NCBI GenBank assembly: GCA_001692895.1
Contig: KV748180.1
Location: 3,528,195 to 3,592,194, forward strand
Source of the DNA: Cenococcum geophilum 1.58
Taxonomy: Eukaryota; Ascomycota; Dothideomycetes; Gloniales; Gloniaceae
Reading direction: 5' to 3'
Length of the DNA stretch: 64,000 nucleotides
Positions 24,187 to 36,110 of the stretch are shown piece by piece (within the stretch, counting starts at the first letter, position 1; each line of letters opens with the position of its first letter). Made by a program: the position numbers and the translations under genes. Under the pieces are notes generated by a model. That model was not told the origin of the DNA. It ran no database searches and saw nothing but the letters and a program-made list of their open reading frames with translations.

Positions 24187-25029
24187 ATTATTCCCACCTG
24201 CGCCCCTTACCTTACTATATTCGCTAAGACCGGAACAATAGGGCTTTTTTTTTAAAATTTAGGAAGTTACGTGATGCTATTACCGCCAACAATTAAACTT
24301 TTAAATTTATTGTTTACTATTTCTTTAAGCGTTCTAATAGCCCTTCTAATAGGCCTTTAATGGGCCCATTTTACCTTTAATTAATAAAGGAATTATTATT
24401 AGCTCTCTCTATTATCGCTATCTCCTTTAGTTTTTATTTTTTTTTACCTATAGCAGACTGCGCTAACTCCGCGCTTCAACAGCTACCTCTAAACCTTTAC
24501 TAACTATCCTCTAAAGTACTTGCTTATTAGATTAAGCCTAAAGCCTTAACGTCTACTATTAGAGACATTTTTTACTTTCTTTAGGCGCAAGATAAATATT
24601 CCTACGAGTATCCTCAATCTCGGATTTAATTAGCATTTATCCTTCTACTTTTAATTCACCATAGATTATAAGCGACCCACTATTTCCCGAAAGGACTCCA
24701 CTATTGGGATTTTAGCTTATTTATAACCACGTATTAATATAATATACGTTTCCTATTACTATTAAATTGCAGTATAGAACCTAAATTAAAAAAGCGATTA
24801 AATAAGTAGGTTTACCTAAAATATACCTATAACTGCTCCTTACCGTAATTAGGGTCACGATAGTGCTTATAAATAATCTATCTAAATAAGACATATATCT
24901 GGTTACCCTTTTTTTAGCCTTTACAATCGCCAATAGCGTTATTTAGGGAATCCGAAGTGTATTAGATCTATCTCTACTTTAATCTAATACCTTAAATAGA
25001 TTCTTCTAATTATCCTTTAATACGGACAT
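24187..25029. other. RIP-degraded sequence, no identifiable gene
   Basis: AT-rich with no recognised repeat or domain. Coding-like sequence that may belong to the next relic begins near its right end. Confidence 0.35.
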
Positions 25030-26395
25030 GGATAAGGTTCCTATACTGCGACTAATATACCCTATAGGGAGTATAGCGGCCAACTCTATAATAAAACTAG
25101 TAGTGCTATAAGATATAATTAAAGAGCTCGCAAAACGCGGGTACTATAAGCGCACATTAACGGCCTTACTAAAGGATAACTATAGAGCCTATAGGAAAGA
25201 AGCAAACGCGTGAAAAAGTAAGGCAATATATTATTTATGCAGTTCTATACTAACATTTTAAAACTAATAAAAGCTATTAGACAAGCTACTATTAAGCTAG
25301 TTATATTCGCAAGAGGACAAAAAGAGTAAATTTTAAGCCTTTTATGGTCGAACTTAGTTCCTATAGAGGTTACTAGTGCTTAAACTTTCAAAGCTAAGCT
25401 TAGGGATATTAAATTGCCTTAAAATCTTAAATATCTACTAAAATATAAGCCCTTAAGATATGAAGTTATTTACAGCTTTTATCGTAATCGGCATTATACC
25501 CTTAGTGAAGCTATTTAACCGTTAGTGGAAATGGCAAATGGCGCACAATATACCGTTTATTTTCCGGAGGCTAAGCCTAATATTATAGGTTGCTGTCTAT
25601 AGTGTAAAAAGCGCCTCCTAAAGTAAGACTTTAGCTTAGTATAGGAAGGCGTTTGCTTATCTTTTTAATAGGATTCTAATAAAGTTATATCTACTCCGTT
25701 GCTGCTAAAAGAGCAAAGCTTTAGCTGCTAAGGAAATTTTAACAGCGTAACTTAAAGACTGCGTGCTAAAATGCCTTTAGGCTGGCTGCTCTACTTTATT
25801 TAAGTATACTAGCATTAATATTGCCAAATAGGTTATATCCTATATTACTAGCTATTTGCTATCTATAGCCCTAGAGTGTTGTTTATAGAACGGGTGCCTC
25901 CGCCCTATAGAAAACTATATTAAGCTTAGCTTATACCTCTTTTAGGACTATAGCGTTCTATATAAGCTAACTTTACTAATAAGCGTATATTTCTGTTATA
26001 AATATTCTCTATAAATAGAATTAGACTTAAATTGGGCTAATTATTGTTCTGGCCACCTTTAAACCCCTCCTATATTCTATGGCCTTATATATACTTACGG
26101 AATTATTGCTATTGCTAGGCGCTGCCTATTTTGCTTTAGCTAGTTAGAATATTAACAATTTCTAAAGCCGTGTTACTTTAACGTATATATTAATTAGTAT
26201 ATAAATAAGTTACCTAAGGGGCCAGCAGACTGTTTAGTGTGTAAGCATACCTCCTAGAATCCTTATAAGTTGCGAAGTCACTTAGACAAAATCCATAGAG
26301 TTTATCCTATAGGTATAGGAAAGAGCCTAAAACGTAAAAGAGAGAGAAATAACGGAGAAGGAGATATACAATTTTACGCTAGTAAGATATAATAT
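25030..26395 (+). pseudogene. Decayed ORF ending in a C2H2 zinc finger
   Basis: From 25,030 a plus-strand frame reads Met-Asp-Lys-Val-Pro-Ile-Leu-Arg-Leu-Ile and continues with RIP-type stops. Toward the end, 26,231-26,296 encodes a zinc finger of the form Cys-x2-Cys-x12-His-x4-His in which all four ligands are still intact. A Lys/Arg-rich tail follows (26,310-26,350). I did not prove that a single frame links both ends. The fold of the large middle part is unknown. It may be a transposon-encoded or multicopy DNA-binding protein. Confidence 0.5.
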
Positions 26396-28824
26396 TTATT
26401 AGATATTTAAATAATGTAATACTATTTTATTTTATAATTATTTGCCGTATATTCCTACTTAACCTAAATTATAATAAAAATATATTTATATCCCAGTTTC
26501 TAAATTTATTAATTTTTTTAGAATATATTCTATAAATAAAATCTAGATCTTAGTTAATGGATTTAGAATATAGTTTCTTAAACGGCTTAACTTTATATAT
26601 ATATCTGCTAGCTAAGCCGTTTTACTAACTTCTTTATATAGCTCTTTTACTCCCTCGCTTACTTATAAGGCTCCCTTACTCTATTATAAAGCCTCCTTAT
26701 CTCTATATAGTTGTTTAGGAAAAATGTGTATATTTATCTTTATAAGAAGCCCCCTAAACTTTCTTAGACTATGACGCCTATACCCTAGATATAGAAGATA
26801 CTACTTTATATAATTAACTAACTAGGCATTTAACTAGGGGGACGAAAATCGGCATACTAACTATTAATTACCTCTGGCGTATCAAATTGTTCCTTAGGAA
26901 AGCCTAGCTAAGTTTAACTCTAACTAATCCCAAGTTAATGCGGACAAAGAAGATTTTGTTAAATTAGAGCGGCCGTATAATTTAGCTAAGGCGCCTGTTA
27001 ATTAAGGCATCTAGTAAGCTAAAATTTAAGTAACGCGGTTAAGGTGTACTACGAAATTAACTTAATAGTAGCTAGGATACTCTTACATTACCCTATATAG
27101 TAAAATGGAATTAATATATCTAAGAGTGGGAATTATAAAGAAATCCCTCCTTTTTAATTACCTACTAATATAGGCAATGCACTGTTTCTGTAGCTTAGGA
27201 CAGGTTTTAGATAGCTATACTATAGCAATTAATTGTCCTATATTCTTAAGGCAAGGCTAGCGGTAATAGTCGTAATAATATATACGTAAAAGAACCTAAG
27301 CTTTTAGGCGTTCCCAAAGTTAATCCGGCGTAACTTTTATAGGGCTCTTCTATATGCCCGTTTAGTTAGTAAATAAGGATTGTAAAAGGCGCCTATAAGT
27401 CTATATAAGGCGTAAGCCTTAGATAGACGTGCATTCGGTACCGCATATTTTCATTAAAGGCTATATACTAAATCCATTTTAATAACAGAAGTAGGTAAGG
27501 CTGAAATAATTATACTATTATATCTTAATATGCGACCAATACATTGGATATAAGAAAGCCGTTAGGAGTGGTATATATAGATCTAGCAAGATATCAATAA
27601 CTAAAGATGCTAAAAATTCTAATTAAGCGGCGTTAAGCCTAGTATATACTAATCTCCTTATATTGCAATTGTTTTTATCCTATCTTGTATATAATAAAAA
27701 TCTCAGCATATACTATCTTTTAAGAAAAAGTAAGAAAACCGCAAAGGGCCTGTAAGAGCTGTTTAGCTATTATTTAACCTTTTATAGTAGGAGGGATAAG
27801 AGGGCAATGGACTAGTTAGGGTAATAAAAGGTATTCACGCTATAATTTACTAGGGTCTTCTCCAGCCAATATAGGCAATTTAAAACTTTAGCTAGTTAGT
27901 AATAAATCGGATATACTATAAGGAAAAGTTTACCGTTATAAAAGGGATATTATAGTCCTTATAAGTAGCTGCTAGTACCACACACGCTAGGATAGGGAGT
28001 ACTATAATGGCGTTTATAAGGACTATTATAGTAAGCCTTTAGATAGGGTTATTACGCTCTATAGTAAACAAATTAAGTAATTTTTAGCAGTAGGAGCCTT
28101 AATGGTCTATAAAATTGGGCTACTTTCTAATGCGGCTTTTAAGGAGAATTAAATATACACAGGTAATAAAGATCTCTTTAAGGCTAATAAGACCAACCTT
28201 TAATATAAACCAAAAGTGGGAACTCTTTAAGAGGGATATATAGCCTATTTTGGCAACTAAACTATAGGTATAGGTTAAAGGGAAAGGTTAGGAGAGTATA
28301 TAGGGAGAACCTATAATCTAAAGAGTGCTATCCTTAATAAGAACACTACTGCCCTAACCCCTATAAAAATCGGCTTACTACTATCAACTTTAAAAAGAAT
28401 ATTATTTAGCAACGTATACTATATTTATTAGCTTTACCCCTCTATAAATTTACTTTATAAATTACTTTAATAATTAGAGGAATAGTTGCAAACCTGCATA
28501 AAATAATAAGCAGTAATCTTACGTTAGCTATAATAGGATATTAGTTCTGTTTCTGGCCTAAAAATTAACTATAATTTAATATACAGTGTATATAATCCTA
28601 AAATATATTAATAATAACTAAAACAATAGCAGAAATAAATTGGGGCAATAAGAGGAGGGCTGCTAGTATTAAAGTTTGTTATATTGCTTTCTGTTTTCTA
28701 TTATAAAAATAAAGATAAAAGTAAAAACTTAGGTAGATAAATATATAAGTAGTTAAGATATACTAAAGGAGAGTTATTAATTTCATTATAATAGCGGCGA
28801 AGAGTATCTATATAAACGAACGAG
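26396..28824. other. RIP-degraded sequence, no identifiable gene
   Basis: Minus-strand stretches between about 27,900 and 26,600 look weakly coding, with RIP-type stops. They could not be assigned. No repeat array of note occurs apart from short ctcccttact-like motifs near 26,650-26,700. Confidence 0.35.
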
Positions 28825-28857
28825 GGCCGCGATATATATATATATATATACGCGGCC
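28825..28857. repeat. (AT)n palindrome clamped by GC arms
   Basis: GGCCGCG at 28,825-28,831 and its complement CGCGGCC at 28,851-28,857 flank an uninterrupted AT dinucleotide run. The whole can fold as a cruciform. The arms keep CpG and CpC but hold no CpA. Confidence 0.8.
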
Positions 28858-29045
28858 AGCATACTTTTAGGATACGGTTTTACTTTATTTTACTCCTTTA
28901 CTTAGCGCTTAAACTAGACATAGTCGGCTTCAGATAATATTTAGTTAGTCCCCCGCGATAAACCTTAGTGGCCTAATTAAAGAGTATCGCATTTTAGGGC
29001 GTCTTATTTTTGGCCTAGATGCTTATACTCTAGAATTCTTATAGT

Positions 29046-29170
29046 TAGGAGCTTGAACTTTAGATCACTTTTAGGCCGGAGCCCGTGCTTTAGGGTCACT
29101 TTCTATCTAGGCGCCCGTGCTTTATAGCGTCACTTTTTATCTAGGCGCCCGTACTTTATAGCGTCTCGTT
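29046..29170. repeat. 34-bp degenerate tandem repeat
   Basis: Three to four copies of a unit that includes ggcgcccgtgctttatagcgtcac. The last two complete copies are almost identical. The unit is GC-richer than the surroundings and not a multiple of three. Confidence 0.7.
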
Positions 29171-30003
29171 TTTAGTCCTAGTGCCTATACACGCTAGGGA
29201 GAAAAGTATAAAGAAGGGAAGTAAGGTAGAAGCGAATATAGAAGATTAAAGATTAGGCACGGAAAAGTTAAGCCGACCTAACGTGGCTCGGACTAAGGCT
29301 TCGTAGGGCTTAGTTAAATACTAAGCTATAATAACTGGTTTTAGTTTATTCCGTAACGCGTAAGGCTCTAATATAGTAGGGCTCCTAAAAGCGGGTTTCC
29401 TAGGGTTAGTTATATAAGCGCCTATATATAATTACATGGCTAGTTCTAAAATAAGCTAAACCTAATATGCCAAATATAGATAGTTAACCTTTTTTTATAG
29501 TGGTTAATCGACCCATTTTCTAAAATTAGGATCCTGTTTCTTAAAACCGGATCCTGTTTTTAGGATCGCGCCCTTTTTATAATAGTTAATTAGCTATTTC
29601 CTAAAGCTAGGTTCGGTTTTAGGATCGCGATTTAAGCTAGGGTAAAAATAGCCCTATACTTACTCTTTTAAGACCATTAAGCCGCTTAGCTTAACCGCTA
29701 TACCTTTTTAGCCGTGTTTAGTGTGTTTAGCTTAGCAGACGTTTTTAATAGTTAACTGGCCCGTTCCTAAAAACAGACTTAGGATATAGTCTTTAGAATT
29801 AGAATATAGTCTTTAAAATCGGACCCAGTTCTTAAAATAAGATTTAGTTTTTAGAGCCGTAACTTAGGCCAACATTAAGGGATATATTCTATATTTACTC
29901 TTAACATTCCCACCTTATTAATATAAAATTTAGTTAACCTATATACTAGTTATCCTATAAAAACACCAGAGAGCTACTAAGCCATTAATTATTTATTACA
30001 GTT
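29171..30003. other. Dispersed degenerate repeats
   Basis: Related segments recur near 29,505, 29,585 and 29,750, each with a taatagttaa-like start followed by cctaaa and aggat motifs. They are loosely spaced and imperfect. No coding sequence was recognised. Confidence 0.45.
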
Positions 30004-30420
30004 ATGTGTTTAAAGTAAAAATTACTATTAAGGTTAAAGCAAGCCGTAAATAAGAATTTTTAAAAGTAAAAGGGGACCTTCTTAGAAAAGGCCAATAGAT
30101 TAAAGCAACACTTTGACGTAGATTACTATATCCTTATACGGCGCAATAGTCGATTTTATATTTATACGTCTATAGATTAATCTTTATAGCCTCTAAACCT
30201 ATAAGACCTAGTAGGCCCTCTTCTTTTTATTACTATATAGAATATACTAACTATTTTAAAGGAAAGGTTCTATTCTGTTCTAGTTAAGAAAACTCTAGCA
30301 CATTTTAACTAAGTTAAAGAGGATAGGTTAATAAAGGTTAATTTTAAGATATCCGGATTAGAAAGCGACGACCTTAAGGACTAAGCGAGTTACGGGGCGG
30401 CTAACTTATCACTGCTAAGT
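30004..30420 (+). pseudogene. MADS-box-like (SRF-type) protein relic
   Basis: From ATG at 30,004 one plus-strand frame runs through RIP-type stops. It contains a segment laid out like an SRF/MADS DNA-binding domain: a basic start, then Lys-Gly-Thr-Phe-Leu-Glu-Lys-Ala-Asn-Arg-Leu-Lys, then Phe-Asp-Val-Asp, then a beta-like Tyr-Ile-Leu-Ile-Arg-Arg, then Phe-Tyr-Ile-Tyr-Thr-Ser. About 60 further codons follow, with Pro/Leu-rich text. Short MADS-like proteins of this type occur as multicopy genes in filamentous fungi (from memory, not checked). Function would be sequence-specific DNA binding. The gene is dead here. Confidence 0.5.
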
Positions 30421-32057
30421 ATATAAAGGTGGAGGACTTATTAAGCTTGCTTACTATAAGCAAGTCTCTAACTTTAATCTAATATGCAAGAATTTGTTTA
30501 TTTATATATGGATAATAACAAGAGATTCTTAATATAGAAGCAACTATATAAAAACAAAATACCAAGCCAAGGAAATCCTAATTAACGCCTTAATCCTTAA
30601 TAAATGCTAAAAGAAATTAACGTAATTGCGAAAGTCTTTATAGGAAATTTCTTATTCCTTAGACTTCTTAGAACCCCTATCTTTAATATAATCTACCTTT
30701 CTCTTACGTACTATTCTTCTTAATATCTCTTCTAATAGATCCTCTAATGCTTTTCCTAGTTAATCTCCTTGCTTACATAGTTTGCCCCTCTTAGCTATTT
30801 CTATTATAATATCTTTAAGCGGTTTATATATCTTAGCATAACGGCAGAGGTAATAAGGACTTTCAATATAGTATAATAAAAGTTTCTTTTGCGGTATAGC
30901 TACCGCTAAAACCTAGGTAGGATACCAGTATATTACTGCGATAGGACTATATAAAGATATAATTCCTCTATAACTAGGGTTTTAAAGGCGTATTATATCC
31001 TTTATTATATAATAAGTAGGTAACTAGGATATAAGATACTTTACTTATCCGCTTAAGATCTTGGTATTAGAAATTATTAATACTTTAGATGGATATATAA
31101 GGACTAAACCATTCTCTACTTAATTATTAGTGTTGTAAAATAATATAGGCGTCTTATAAATATACCTCTAGGTACCGGCGAAATATATTTAGAACCTATA
31201 ACTATATTTATCTACTAGGATAAGCCTTTAATATGGTTCTTTTTCAGTTAAGGTAAGTCTATTTTAGCCTCGCTATGGTCCTCTATTAGCTTAGGTAAGT
31301 CTATTTTAGATTCGCCGTGGCCTTTTAAACCCCTAAGGTAATTAAGGTATATTTTTTATATACTTGCCTAAACCGTATCCTCTTATATATCGCCCTTTAT
31401 ATTATCGTCCTTTTTGTAAGAACTGGCCTTATTAGGTGTTTAGGTAGGTGTATAAAGTATCTACTCCTATATACGACCAGAAAGCTATAATTATTTCTTT
31501 TCTCTGCTATTAGATGCTGCGTCTTTAGCGTTAATATAATTTTAAGATAATTTAGGGTTTCTAGTAGGTTGACGATTAGATATAATATCTTTAGGGAGGT
31601 AGTATATAGTAATGTCTTTATAGGTACTAATTGAGGGCCTATAGGCTATATTAGCAACGTATCTAAATTTAGTTAAGGTAATATATATAATGTTTAATAT
31701 TCTTATAAGGATGGTAAGGGATATATAGTTAATAGGTTAAATTTAAAGGTAAGTTAAATTAATGGCATATAAGAACTAGGAGCACGACGTTTATACTCCA
31801 TTTCTCTTTTAGGGCTAAGTTAGGATAGAGGGTAGAAGGAAAAGGCGAAGTATACTAGCCGCCCTTTTCCACTTTATATGGTGTCCGTAGTACAATATTT
31901 AGTAGCTATAATTACTCTTAGCTTATATATTATCTACGCCCAAGATTATAAGCGCCTAGAGTGATCTATAAGTGAGGCATTATTGGAAGTAGCCATTGGC
32001 TAAGCTATTGCTAGATTTAAATAGCTAACAATCCCTAACGGACGCTGTATACCTTAG
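30421..32057. other. RIP-degraded sequence, weak minus-strand coding signal
   Basis: Around 30,600-30,850 the minus strand reads as Lys/Arg-rich helical sequence with few stops. A short direct repeat containing ggtaagtctattttag occurs at 31,252 and 31,305. Nothing was assigned. Confidence 0.35.
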
Positions 32058-32421
32058 TAGGGTTTAAAAGCGTTTATATAAAGTTATAAACTAGAATCGG
32101 AAGTTAATAATAACCTCTAATAACGCCTCCCTTGGCAGGAACAGTATTATATAATTTACTTTTAACGCCCGTCCTTTATAGAGTAAAACACTACTTAAGT
32201 AGTAGACTTACCCTAGCTAGTTAATCTTATATATTAACTCCCCATCTATAGTAAAGGAGCTATTAGTACGCTGCTAGGAGGCTTAGTTAGTATCCTAGCT
32301 AAGCCCTTTATAAATGCCCCGCCTTATACGGGCGGTATAATAACTCCTACTAATCTGCCTTGCGCTAAGGGAGGACTTATATTTAAGGCACTAAGCAGCT
32401 AGTACAGAGGCCTATAGGCTT
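32058..32421. repeat. 365-bp direct repeat, left copy
   Basis: It matches 37,750-38,114 in the same orientation over its full length with at most a few single-base indels. Most differences are transitions. The two copies bracket 5.3 kb that include the kinase-like relic, so they could be LTRs of a dead element or ends of a duplicated segment. Clear TG..CA ends and a target duplication were not found. Confidence 0.75.
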
Positions 32422-33689
32422 GTTCTATATCCCAATAATATTAACTATAATTTCTCTTTAAGTAGTATCCCGTAACCCTAAGTACCTATAAGCGTAGCGT
32501 CCCTAAATCGTTAGCTAGTAAGTAGGCGTTTATAGATAGAGAAATCGGCTTTAGAGATAGTGACGGTAATATAGAGGCGTTAACTAGTTAGAAGAGTAAC
32601 TCTAGTAATAAGGATTAAGAATGGGATGTAGAGACATTATATAGCGGAGAAAATCGTTTTAGTACTAAAGGTTAAGAAATATAGGCAGATAGTAATAAAG
32701 ATATATTAAGCGACGAGGCTATATAGGCGACAATTAAATACGGTGGCCTTAGCTTTATAGTCCTAAATCTATAAATATAGGGTATAAATACAAAGAAGAG
32801 TTCTAATAAAAGCTAGTAAAAGGGTTAAAACTTTAGCCTCTTTTTGTTTAGCCTATCGCGAAATAAGATAATATTTCACCATTCCCACTAAAGTCTCAGC
32901 CCGCTTAACTTATAGCGAGCTATAAAGTATTTACAACAATCTATACCTTCCCTTAGATAAGTTTATTTATTATCTTAAAAGCGATAATAGAATATAAATC
33001 TATGCTAGCAACCTAGGATTTTTTATATTTCTTATGGACCTGGAATATATACCGCCTTAGCAACTATTAGTCGTGTTTAAGACTATAGTCCTTATAGATT
33101 TATACCTTAAGGATATAAATATGTTATTTTATAGTGTTTTCTTTTTATTTAAGTCGTTTCTCTACTTATTATATACAGTGGTTGTTCATCTATTCCGGTA
33201 TAGTGGGGAGGNGTAGTTANGTTANNNNAGGGGGCTTAGACTTATAGCTACGCTTATAGGGCTGTTTATATAGGGACTTCTTTAAGTATATATAAGGGGG
33301 CTTTAAGTCGTTATAAAGTTTATAGGAGTTATTATATGGGAATTTCTTTAATATTTCTAGATTTGGTCTTATATATTTCTTTTATTTCTAGTTTTAGGAT
33401 CTTTATAAGATTTGCTTCTTATTAATTTAGATTTATATATAACGTATAAGGCTTAAATATAGCAAGGCTAAAAAGGACGCTAGCGTAGAGCTTAAAATTT
33501 GCATCCGTCCTTAACTTGGCTATTTATTACAGGTTCCGGATTATTAGTAAAACCGTTTAGATATTTCTATTAATCCGCTTAGCCTAAATCGCCCATCCGC
33601 TATAAACAAAACTCTCCCCTATACGCTCTCCCGTTATTATTATTATCGCCACTATAATATAGCCTAATAGTTACCCGATTATAAACAGC
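32422..33689. other. RIP-degraded sequence with ambiguous bases
   Basis: Contains the run of N bases at 33,212-33,228. Acidic coding-like sequence occurs on the plus strand near 32,520-32,800, but no protein family was recognised. Confidence 0.35.
33212..33228. other. Ambiguous bases (N) in the assembly
   Basis: Six N characters lie at 33,212, 33,220 and 33,225-33,228. A further single N is at 50,865 inside the Gypsy integrase region. They mark uncertain consensus in repetitive DNA, not biology. Confidence 0.95.
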
Positions 33690-36110
33690 TTTTCCTTAAA
33701 GAGTAACGTAGACGGTAAGAAGAGCAACGTAAATAATAAGAAGAGCAGCGTAGATGGGAGGAGGAGTAGCGTAGACGAGAAGAAGTAGAGCGTGTATAGG
33801 AAGAAGTAGAGCGTATATAGGAAGAAGTAGAGCGTATATAGGAAGAAGCAGAGCGCGTATAGGAAGAAGAATAATATAGATAGTAAGAAGCGGAGCGAGC
33901 CCGGGAAGAAGCTAAGGGAAAAACCTATAAGACAACACTACCTAAGTTTCTTAACGCCTATCATGCCTATCTCTACTCAGGCCTTACTATTCAAATTAAT
34001 GCGACGTTATTAACATAGGGCGACCCTACTAATGCGAATAATAAGATTTGCCCCAAAAGAATCTAAGCATAGGAAGATTTTTTAGTATAGTAGGAAGCCA
34101 TCTAGAACGACCTTATAGGATCGAATTTCATACTAGAACGGCACTTTACTTCGCTATATACATTAGAAGAGTCTAGGGAGGCTATTTACTAAAGGATAAT
34201 AAGTTCTAAGCTAGACTTAAATTACTTTTAGCGCTATACCGTTAAGGACCATATATTATTAATTATTAAATAACTTTATAATAATCCGACGCTTCGGCGG
34301 AAGTTCCGCCTAAAAGGGTTAGTAAAGTTTAAAAATTATACTAATACTTTTAGCCCGGAATGGCGGATAGAGGAGGATATATAATAAATAAGTATATCTA
34401 GAAACTAGCGATATTAGTTACCCCGTTTCTAAGCCTAGGCTAAGCAGATAAAGCTACTAGGCTTAGCTGGCTTAGCCAAGCCTACGGCTATAGTAATGGC
34501 AGAATTAGTAAGGTCGTCGCGTCCTTATATAGATTAGTTCTATATATATAACACTTTTAGTAAAACTTAGAATACAAAGTATTGCATTACTACTTTTATT
34601 ATTAAGTATAAGGCTCCCTATAAACTAACTCTTAGCTACATCTATAAGGGTCTTAATAATATAAAACTTAAGGAAGTAGTCCGCTGCCATAATATCAACA
34701 GCCTATAGGACCACTTCCGTTACCTAGTCGCTGCTATTATTACTTAGGCCTTTTCTTATATAGTCTAGGCTAGACTAAAGTATAGGTATATTTATACTAG
34801 TAAAGCATTTATCTTTCTATAAGTGCCCTATAATCCTAAAACGGTTTACTACTTCCTATCTATCCCTAAGGGTAACGTTAGGGAGACAACTAGATAGGCA
34901 CTGGATTTAGATAGGGGAAATTAATTATATCTAACCGCCGTTAGATAGATACTAGTATTTACCCTTTAGGCGCTAAAGACGCCGCCTTAGAATTAAAATT
35001 AGCGGACTAATATAGCCGCTTAACTAAAAAGCTAGGAGGTAATCTATGATAATCTACTAGATATAATTCCTATATATAATGCGCCTTTATTAAAGTACCG
35101 GGCACCTAGGCAAAATAATTTTCTTTATATATTACCTATCTAGCTCCGACCTAGAGTAACGTTAACTAGTTTCTTCCGGTGTTACCTATTACAGAATTAG
35201 AGTGAGTTTAGTAATAATAAGTTTAATCCTAATACTCTAAGCTATCTATCTTAGCGGTCCCTACCTTAGCCTTTACCCTAAGCCCTAGACCTTACTAGCA
35301 GATTATTATTTAGTCGCGATTCCCGCTATAGAGGTAAAGGTAGGCGGTATTATACTTAAAAATGTCTTCTTAGCTTAGTAGAGGGGGGTTTGCTTAATAA
35401 GACGTGTTTAAATATATAAGATTACAGCGGGAGCCATTATTAGATTAACTAACCCACCTTCCTTAATCTTATGCGCTAGCAACTCTTAAAAGATTTAAAT
35501 TCTAATTATAAGCTAGTAGGCGTATATAGAACACATAGGGCTCTATTTAAGGTTAGGTTAACGTTATATAAATATACCCTAGCCGCAAAATGCACTATTA
35601 TTAACTTTATTAGCTACCTAAATTAGGAGGCTACTGTCTATAAGCGCCTCTGTCCGATTTAAGGTATATATATACTGGTATATCTAGGAAATATTAATCT
35701 TAACCATCTATATTTCTATAACAGTATTATAGAGATTATTTATATAATGTTCCTTAGTTTTAGGGGGAAACTAATCTTTTAATATATTAACGGCGATAAT
35801 AGGCTATACCTAATAGAATAGGTTAAGCGCTTAATTCGGGCCGTTTATTAACTAGGAGTTTTGCACTAAGATATAATGCCTTATAATATACTTTGGAATA
35901 TAGAGGTTAGCAAAGCAATAATAATTAACTTTAAACGGGCCGAAGTTTTAAAACCATAGGCTGCGCTAGGTGTTATCTTACTAAATTAAAAGAAAAAATG
36001 GGTACCTAAAGAGGGTTTAAATAAGCAGCCGGGAGGATATTATAATGAATTTATATAGGAGATATAACGGGTAATAGTAGAACTCCGCGGGTTAAAATAG
36101 CTAGGGTGTT
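33690..36110 (+). pseudogene. Protein-kinase-like gene relic
   Basis: One plus-strand reading, broken mainly by TAG/TAA at Gln and Trp positions, runs for about 800 codons. It opens with an Arg/Glu-rich coiled coil (21-bp repeats at 33,779-33,890). It continues through a globular region with Thr-Leu-Pro-Lys-Phe-Leu and Asn-Pro-Thr-Leu-Arg-Arg-Lys-Phe, and ends in a kinase-like lobe. There, near 35,850-35,930, Gly-Val-Leu-His-Gln-Asp-Ile-Met-Pro-Tyr-Asn-Ile matches the HRD catalytic loop (HQD-x4-N) and Ile-Ile-Asp-Phe-Lys-Arg-Ala resembles the DFG region. This layout is seen in a multicopy family of fungal kinase-like proteins, often found near transposons. It lies between the 365-bp direct repeats. 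Confidence 0.72.
33779..33890 (+). repeat. 21-bp repeats encoding a charged coiled coil
   Basis: Consecutive units of ggaagaagtagagcgtatata and variants. In frame they give Glu/Arg-rich heptads, the N-terminal coiled coil of the kinase-like relic. Confidence 0.8.

Noticed and set aside
28831-28850. (AT)n run considered as a promoter TATA region
   Set aside because: It is the core of a GC-clamped palindrome in dead DNA with no gene downstream.
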